64,000 nucleotides of DNA from Amphimedon queenslandica (Eukaryota; Porifera; Demospongiae; Haplosclerida; Niphatidae), in contig NW_003546264.1 in NCBI RefSeq assembly GCF_000090795.2, positions 3,366 to 67,365 of the forward strand, read 5' to 3'. The notes under the pieces are model-generated. The model made no database searches, was not told the DNA's origin, and worked only from the letters and a program-made list of their open reading frames with translations. The first letter of the stretch is position 1, and each line of letters opens with the position of its first letter. This document shows, in pieces, positions 57,213 to 64,000 of the stretch. The position numbers and the translations under genes were made by a program.

Positions 57213-57438
57213 GTTGGAGGGTCGTATTGCTGTTATCAATACTTATATTCAATGACTATTTCATTCTATTTTAATCATTATTGTGTATTTTCATCACTCA
57301 GTCAGTATTTTAATGATAATTATAACTATCTTGTGGTTGAAAGAAACCTGCTACAGTTTCAGTTACAATAGATGCACTTACAGATCAACTGTACAACAAT
57401 AAGTATGGATTATAGTACTCTCCCTCACCATAAGGTTC
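57213..57438. other. Convergent spacer, ERM / SPATA22
   Basis: 226 bp that must hold both 3' UTRs. No other feature. Confidence 0.5.
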
Positions 57439-58892
57439 TTACTGCTCATTTGTAATGGCAGCTAATTCTCTGATTAGTTTATTGGTAGCTGTTAGTACCT
57501 GAGGTAGGAACTGCTCCTCTTCTTGTTCTGATGGTCTTAGGGAAGCCGTCTTTAAGAACTGGTGCCTGCTGTCCCAGTTACCAACAACTCTATCAATATA
57601 CCATTAATTAGTGTACTTAGTAATTAATAATACCTATATGACCGGCCTTTAATAATAGGAGAGAATTTGACACCCTACGTGTATATAATAATTATTAGTA
57701 TAATATCATATACATGTACTTACCATCTCCCAGTAGCAACACCTAAAGGAGAGAGAGAGAGATGATGATGATGGATTATGAAGAACATTACAATTACTTG
57801 ACAGTTCCACTGCTTGTCTTCAATAGAAACTGTTGACATCCAAACTCACCAGCAGTCACCAGACTAATGGCCGTACCTACAGTTATTATAAATGCACACA
57901 ACATTCACTGGATATAATTTACCAAACAGTTCAAACGTGAGGTGTTCTTGTGTTCCATTCAACAGGTTCCATTGTTGTATTCCTTGACCTGTTGTAGTGA
58001 TAACACGTGATATTCCTCCTCCTTTCTTCAATGCCCTTCCTTTCCCTCCTGCCATTACTCCTTTACTGCTAGTAGTGCTTTCAAGCATCTTTTTTGGCTA
58101 GGGAATAATAATAATAATAACAGCTGTAATGATACTAAATAAATAAATGTAATGATACCTGTTCAATGTATCTCTGTCCTTCTCTTTCTTGTCCTAATTC
58201 TTTTCTAACCGTTGGTTGTTGACTGGTAGTTGGTTGTGTATTATCAATCAATGGTTGTTGATTGTATTGTGAAGGAGCATTATAAGTACTGCGGGATCCA
58301 CCAGGAGGAGGATATGAGACACAATGGGGAGGAGGAAGAGGAGGGTAAGAATGGCTGGTAGTGTTTCTAGAGTAGTAGCTATTAGTGGGCCCTGCTGCTG
58401 CAGAATGAGCTGCAACTTGAACTGGCTGGACATTCTCTTGACTGCAGGAGGAGAGAGAATTAATGTTAATTAGGTAAACTTTCAGACTAAAATGACTTAA
58501 AATTTCACATACAATAGATAATCAATAATTACATGTAAACAGATGTACTTTGTTCTTTTCCTGTCGATAACGTTACTGTATCCTCCCCTTCCCCTTCCCC
58601 TAGTCCCCGCTCTATAGGCTTGTGGAGGCCATTTCTTTTCAGCTGCTTCCCTCCAGTTCCAAGAGCCAGTGCTGCTAGTATTGCTACTCCAAGTGGAAGG
58701 AGGTATTGCTGCCTCTTCTCCAATGATGTTGTTAGGATGTGAATAAAGAGCTACTCTTGGTCTTTTGGCATTAGATCCACCCCTCCCTCTTCCTTGCTGG
58801 TTCACTTTACCAAACATTGGGAAAGGTCCTAAAAAGAATAAAACTAGTCATTCAATAGCTACAGTGGTACCTGCTACTGGCCTTTTGTTCAT
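57439..58892 (-). CDS. SPATA22: SPATA22-like meiotic protein (MEIOB partner)
   Basis: Multi-exon gene from ATG 58892 (MNKRPVAGPFPMFGKVNQQG after splicing) to TAA 57439-57441. The N-terminal half is disordered and rich in Arg-Gly, Ser, Pro and Gln. The C-terminal part aligns with the conserved SPATA22 domain: IQQWNLLNGTQEHLTFELFG (human K-x-VLLFEVL region), TAISLVTAGEFGCQQFLLKT (human LDSAVTPGPYYSKTFLMRDG), GVKFSPIIKGRSYRVVGNWD and SRHQFLKTASLRPSEQEE (human RGRVHRCVGNYDQKKNIFQC, then VSVRPASVSEQ). SPATA22 binds MEIOB and RPA on single-stranded DNA at meiotic recombination sites. The match comes from memory of vertebrate sequences, so orthology needs profile support. Confidence 0.7.
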
Positions 58893-59054
58893 CTTCTAAC
58901 TAAAGAACATCCAGAACAGAATTAAGTAAGAGCAACGTGACTACACGTGTATGTTCACAGCTGTTGCTAGGCAACAACCGCCTAGTTATTAAATAGTTAT
59001 AAAAACTAGTTATTAAAAATGAATGAGTTGATGAATGAACATAACTATGAGAGT

Positions 59055-59984
59055 TCAAGGTTTGTAACTGGTTGCATCTCTTGATGAAGACTCTCCACCT
59101 TCTCCTATTTGAAAGTTCATGTCTTCAAGCATTTGTCTAGCACGTCCCAATCCTCTCTCATGAAACTTGAGCTTATGCTTGGCAACGACACGTGACTGGT
59201 AGATAATAAGAGGAACTGCCATTACACACAATACAAACAGGATCAGTATGGTAGCTGTTGCTGCATGAATGCTTTCATGTTCCGATGTTTCCGTTGGATA
59301 GAACTTGACGAAAGCAACAAGTATGATCTCTGTAATAAGTAAAATAATTCCAATGACGTTAGAGAGAACCCAACAGAGCTGTACAGTGAAACTCTTGGCA
59401 ATATCAAGAGAACTGCTAATATCTCCAGTACCAGCTGCTTCTAGTTCAGGTAGGAGGAAAGTAGCCAGCATCAGTGAGAGGAGATGAATGAAGACTAGGA
59501 CTGCACTGTGCATTGCAAATATGATCAGTAATGGAACAGGTGTAGTTGGACTAACTTCAATCTCTACCAGACCAACCTGTAAGAGGGAAACTACTGGTAG
59601 GATACAGTTCAGTTGGTTACTATGAGGGGGAAATTTCGACATTTTGATATCAATTTGCCAAAATAAAACCAGCCATTCACATGGGTATCAAACTAAAGCT
59701 ATAAACAGAAATAAAACCCGGCAAGTACATCCCACAACAGTAAGGTAATAGGAGTATCATATCCTTATCTTTAAAGGCCCTCCCAACATTCAAAGCTGGG
59801 ACCATTAGGGGTGTGAATCAAACAGTACATATACACCATTACACTTTCAAGTGACACTCATCTTGCTAGTACTGACTATAGCAAATCCAGCCAATAGTGT
59901 GGAGCTCCTTATGGAGGACTTGAGCTTTGACTTGCTTATCATTAACACATGGAGCTCATACTGTACATCTGAGGGAGCAGCCAT
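59055..59984 (-). CDS. ORAI: ORAI store-operated calcium channel subunit
   Basis: Two exons, 59877-59984 and 59055-59576, about 210 residues (human ORAI1 has 301). Exon 1 ends KLKSSIRSSTLLAGFAI and exon 2 starts VGLVEIEV, rebuilding the pore helix: the Arg equivalent to R91, Gly to G98, Val to V102 and selectivity-filter Glu to E106 are kept. Three more membrane helices follow, with ITEIILVAFVKFYP retaining the TM3 Glu (E190). A short basic/acidic C-terminal helix HERGLGRARQMLEDM could bind STIM. The exon 1 donor reads GTCAGT, weaker than usual. The protein conducts calcium entry after ER store depletion; STIM is not in the window. Confidence 0.9.
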
Positions 59985-60141
59985 TTTGTACACATTAAAA
60001 GAAGGAGTGGCTTTGGAAATATTTGCAGTGACTTTTAATGTTTTTTGACTTTTTGGTGTGTTAAAATAAAATATAATCATAAACATAATCAATAAACATC
60101 ACAAGATGGAATCAGATGAGAATCTCTTGTTAGAGATGGGT

Positions 60142-60157
60142 GGCTCTGAAAAGAGCC
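60142..60157 (-). terminator. Histone mRNA 3' stem-loop
   Basis: On the minus strand GGCTCTTTTCAGAGCC folds as a 6-bp stem with a 4-nt loop and is followed by ACCCA, the canonical metazoan signal bound by SLBP. It sits 34 nt past the H3 stop. It implies a replication-dependent, non-polyadenylated H3 mRNA. Confidence 0.93.
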
Positions 60158-60190
60158 GGTTGAATAAAGTTCAATGGATGGTTGCCCTGT

Positions 60191-60649
<459 letters not shown>

Positions 60650-60686
60650 CTATGGACACTGAGTTTCTTCTTGTTGGGTCTCTCCT

Positions 60687-60694
60687 TTTTATAA
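60687..60694 (-). promoter_or_regulatory. TATA box of histone H3
   Basis: TTATAAAA on the minus strand, 86 bp upstream of the H3 ATG. A CACGTG E-box lies further upstream at about 60725-60730, shared with the divergent phosphatase gene. Confidence 0.65.
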
Positions 60695-60858
60695 GGAATA
60701 AAGCCCGCGCTTTTCTCTCTACGATCACGTGATCTTTCATGCTGACTCAGCACATTCCAGAGACAAAATCCATCAAGTGATCCTCAAGGTCTTGTTTGGT
60801 TAATTAAACATAACCATTAGGAGGTGTGCCTCATAAAACAGCAAATGAAAGCATAGAG

Positions 60859-62837
60859 ATGGATCTTGTAGTGGTCCTGTTGCTCCGTAGGTCAGGAGGG
60901 AAGTACCTCCTCGTTGAGGATCAGAATACTAAACTCCTTAAGCTTCCGTCGAAAGGGCTTGATGTCTCTAAAGATCATGACACTGCCTCTGTAGTACAAT
61001 CACTTATGGAGGATGTTAGTTTTAAATTAGTATAATAACCTGTCAGTAGTTCAGTAATCTTACTTTTGCATTTCTTTGTTCTAATTTGGTAATTTTTTGC
61101 ACCACACAAGCTTTGCATACATTATGATCTGGGGCTTAATGAAAATTATTATTATTATTGTTATTTATTAGGATTTAAATGTAAGCGGTAAACCAAAGGG
61201 CATCTTGAAACTGACCCAATACACTGCAGTGCCCCCTGTCCTCACTATTGTGGTGGTTGCTGATGAGGTGAAGCCCAGGTATGATCAGGCCACACCCATA
61301 CAGTTCTTCTGGTTGTCGGGTCCTGAGATCCAGCGAGAGAATATCATAGTTGATCAGTACTCGCTGGGTCTTGTTAGCCAGCTGGAGAATAATGCGCCTG
61401 TACACTCAATGGAACTCCTGGAGACTGTAGAGGGCAATGGATTGAGGAGGATTCACGGGATACTGGAGAAACAGATGCTGGAAGAAGCTGGATATGGACA
61501 ATATGGTAATAATGATTATTATTTTGAAAAGGGAGGCACCTGGTTTGTTTATCAAACATCAGACTCCCTGTTGGCACTTTATCAATAAACAAGGTTATCA
61601 TCAACCCCTCCCCTCTCTCTCCCTCTAGAATTGGATCAGATTGCTGAAGAGTTTGTGAGGATATGTGGATCACCCAGTGGTATGATCAACGCTCAGGAAT
61701 TTGGTGACCTTGTGGAACTATTTGGTTGGCCGCCTGACAAAACTGTTGACTGCTTCAGGTTTGATGCTGTTCTATATTTAGATATTGTAGCTATTAATAG
61801 TAACACCATTAATAATAACATAATGCTATTAATAGTAACATTATTTCAGGTCCCTGAGGTCTAGTATTGAAGGTGGTTTGACGTTGGAAGAGTTGCAGGT
61901 GGGTCTGTGTGCACTGGACCCAGCCACACCCCATGGCTCAGTCTCTGGTCAGCTAAGGTGCCAGTTTATATTTCGGTTTTATAACGTATCGGGAAAAGGG
62001 TTCATGTCATTTCAGGAGTTTAGGTACTAACATGTACAATGTATCCTCCATTTTGTATCTGTAATTATAGAGAGATGGTTAGAGATATCTTTATATTTAA
62101 AAACCAACTCAACGAAAAGACTTTTGAAAAATCCCTGATCGACAACTGGAAGTAATAATAACACTTGCTGTTAATAGCCTGTTATTATTACTAATTGATA
62201 TTTTAGAGTTTTTGGTGTTACGGAAAGCCATGGTCTTTCCATGAGCAAGTTCCTTACGATAGTGGGACAGCTCAAGTTCCGAGGTACTTCAGTTTTGTTC
62301 CGTCTGCCCCAGAGCCCAGTCAAGCACCAAACTGACCCTTACAATATCCCAGAGAGACCAAACTGTCCTTCTCCTTGCCCCTCCCCCTTTAATGTAAAGC
62401 TGAGGCCAATCAGACCAAAGGAACCTCAAACTGATGATGAACACATGGAAGTATCTTTGAACGATACCAGTATATGTATGTATTAGCAGCTGCTAATGTT
62501 AAAATTATCTTCTTAATAGTTAGTGGTTCCGACAAACCAGCAACTGGTCCTATGTCTGCTACTGACTCTAACGACCTTGGGTTCACCATAGCAACCCACT
62601 CTGTCAAGGTACCCTACACCACCATATCTGCCATTTTAAGTAACCAGCTGCTCCCTTCCTCCATTAGGTGAAGAGGAGTGGTGCCCTCTCTGACGTTACC
62701 ACCATATGGGACCTTGTGGGTACTGAAGCTGTATCAGGGACAGTGAGGGACCTGTTGGACCCTCACAAACCGTCTTTTGATAGACTCCCCTCCATCAAAG
62801 CATTTGATAAAGTAAGGGAAGGATAATGTGGACCTGT

Positions 62838-62880
<43 letters not shown>

Positions 62881-64000
62881 TTAATTTATTTATTTATTTA
62901 TTTATTTATTATTGTTCTAGGCCTCAAAGTCTAACGAGATGCTTTCTGGTTTGCGTTATTTTGAACACGCCCTCAGAGATGATGGGCGGGGCCGAGCTAA
63001 AGCCGGTTTCTCGTGGGGCGCTATTGATATGGGATCAGTCGCCAGGTGCTTCTTGACCATCTGCTCTCAAGCAGTCGATATATTCGCTAATGAGAACAGA
63101 CTGTTACCTGTAAAATCACCCTGCTACGTATTAGGTATACCGCTAGTATATTATTAGTATATTATTAGTATATTATTACAGGTGATCTTCATGGTAATTT
63201 TCATGATTTGATATGTTTTGAGAAGGTTTTGTGGCGCATGGGCCCTATACTGACACCTGCTTCATTCATGTTCCTTGGGGACTATGTTGATAGGGGGGAC
63301 TTTGGATTTGAGGTTCAGTATATTAATAGTATATTAATAGTATATTATTAGTATATTATTTGTATTCATTAGGTCATTTCCTATTTGTTTGCTCAGAAGT
63401 TGTTGATGCCCTCAAAGTTTCTCCTCATCCGAGGGAACCACGAGATAAGATCAGTACAAGAGTCCTTCACTTATAAAACGTAATGACTCTCCATTTTACA
63501 TTGCTCCACCTCCTTTCCTTCCCTCCAGTGAGTGTTATCATAAGTTTGGTGAGTCATTGGGTGAGGAAGTTTGGGAGGCAACTAACACTGTCTTTGATGC
63601 TATGCCAGTTGCAGCTGTCATTGATGAAAAGGTTCACATTATTAACTTTTATTTATTTATTTTATTGTTATTAGGTGTTTTGTGTTCATGGTGGTATACC
63701 ACACCCTTCTCATGGGGGCGGGTACATATCAGCCATTAATGACATACCCAATCATTTACCTGAGCCAGCAGAAGGCTCTCCTCTAGCCTGGGACATCATG
63801 TGGAATGACCCAATCAGGTAACTCTCACTCTTAAAGTAGTTGCTCCAAAATCGGACAAAAGTCCCTGTACTATAGTACATGGTCTCGGGCCAAATTTTGC
63901 CAAAAATGGAAAGTAGAGAATTCTCCATTTTTATTACATTTTCTGATACATATACATGTTCTTATGTTGTGTAGAAAGTTTGAGCTGATTCCGATCAAAA
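60859..64000 (+). CDS. PPP-family Ser/Thr phosphatase with Nudix-like and EF-hand-like N terminus (partial)
   Basis: Multi-exon gene starting at ATG 60859 ([20 protein letters not shown]) and running off the window. Exon 1 is 60859-61014, exon 2 starts 61172. Residues about 1-160 resemble a Nudix fold ([11 protein letters not shown]...), but the REUxEE catalytic box is not kept. Next is a helical region with EF-hand-like pieces ([35 protein letters not shown]), whose calcium loops are degenerate. The catalytic PPP domain begins near 62930 ([20 protein letters not shown]) and shows [41 protein letters not shown] and [10 protein letters not shown]. All metal-binding motifs seen so far are intact. 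I do not recognise this architecture in standard animal PPP classes. Confidence 0.85.
62826..62910 (+). repeat. (ATTT)n microsatellite in a phosphatase intron
   Basis: About 20 ATTT units, T-rich on the sense strand, ending just before TTGTTCTAG, the acceptor for the exon starting GCCTCAAAGTCTAACG. Confidence 0.92.
63838..64000 (-). repeat. Satellite copy in phosphatase intron, cut by window end
   Basis: Reverse-orientation unit with TTGCTCCAAAATCGGACAAA, a core CCCTGTACTATAGTACATGG at 63863, TTATTACATTTTCTGATACA and GTAGAAAGTTTGAGCTGATT. Confidence 0.93.

Overview
The window reads as nuclear DNA of an early-branching animal, most likely a demosponge of the Amphimedon type. This is an inference. 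It rests on animal-type genes (RIM-binding protein, GRK2/3, Mondo, ERM, ORAI, LHFPL-like, SPATA22) whose sequences are far from bilaterian ones, on AT-rich DNA with many short GT-AG introns, on intergenic gaps often under 200 bp, and on several head-to-head gene pairs. All protein identifications come from reading conserved motifs by eye; no database search was run.

Layout. 1-2550 is gene-poor: dispersed repeats, a nested 911-bp DNA transposon with 8-bp target duplications, and a decayed ORF remnant. 2560-5720 is a tandem array of 17 copies of a 186-bp satellite, each carrying a 20-bp dyad. From 5862 genes are dense: intronless GH29 fucosidase (-), PIG-S (-), a 1.27-kaa protein made of about ten helix-turn-helix units (-), a secreted subtilase (-), a RIM-binding protein (-), POLDIP2 (-), POLR3D (-), intronless arylsulfatase (+), TMEM120 (-), an unrecognised Ser-rich gene (+), CZIB (+, cut by an N gap), an LHFPL-like tetraspan (-), TEN1 (+), GRK2/3 (-), PPIE (-), a long low-complexity protein with repeated W-K-K-R-L-E-E-R motifs (+), a SAMD15-like gene (-), Mondo/MLXIP (-), ERM (+), SPATA22 (-), ORAI (-), histone H3 (-), and a Nudix-like/EF-hand-like/PPP phosphatase (+) that runs off the window.

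Most genes are housekeeping or signalling genes with no obvious common pathway; their proximity reflects compaction. Close divergent pairs (POLR3D/sulfatase 79 bp, TMEM120/Ser-rich gene 60 bp, LHFPL-like/TEN1 180 bp, Mondo/ERM 178 bp, H3/phosphatase 257 bp) probably share promoters. The satellite family recurs in at least seven gene introns and two intergenic places, in both orientations, and (ATT)n tracts recur near intron 3' ends, mostly T-rich on the sense strand.

The least ordinary items are the 186-bp dyad satellite and its chimeric subfamily, the multi-HTH protein, the Nudix-like/EF/PPP phosphatase, the synaptic-type RIM-binding protein and the meiotic SPATA22 in a presumed sponge, and two introns made almost wholly of ATT repeats.
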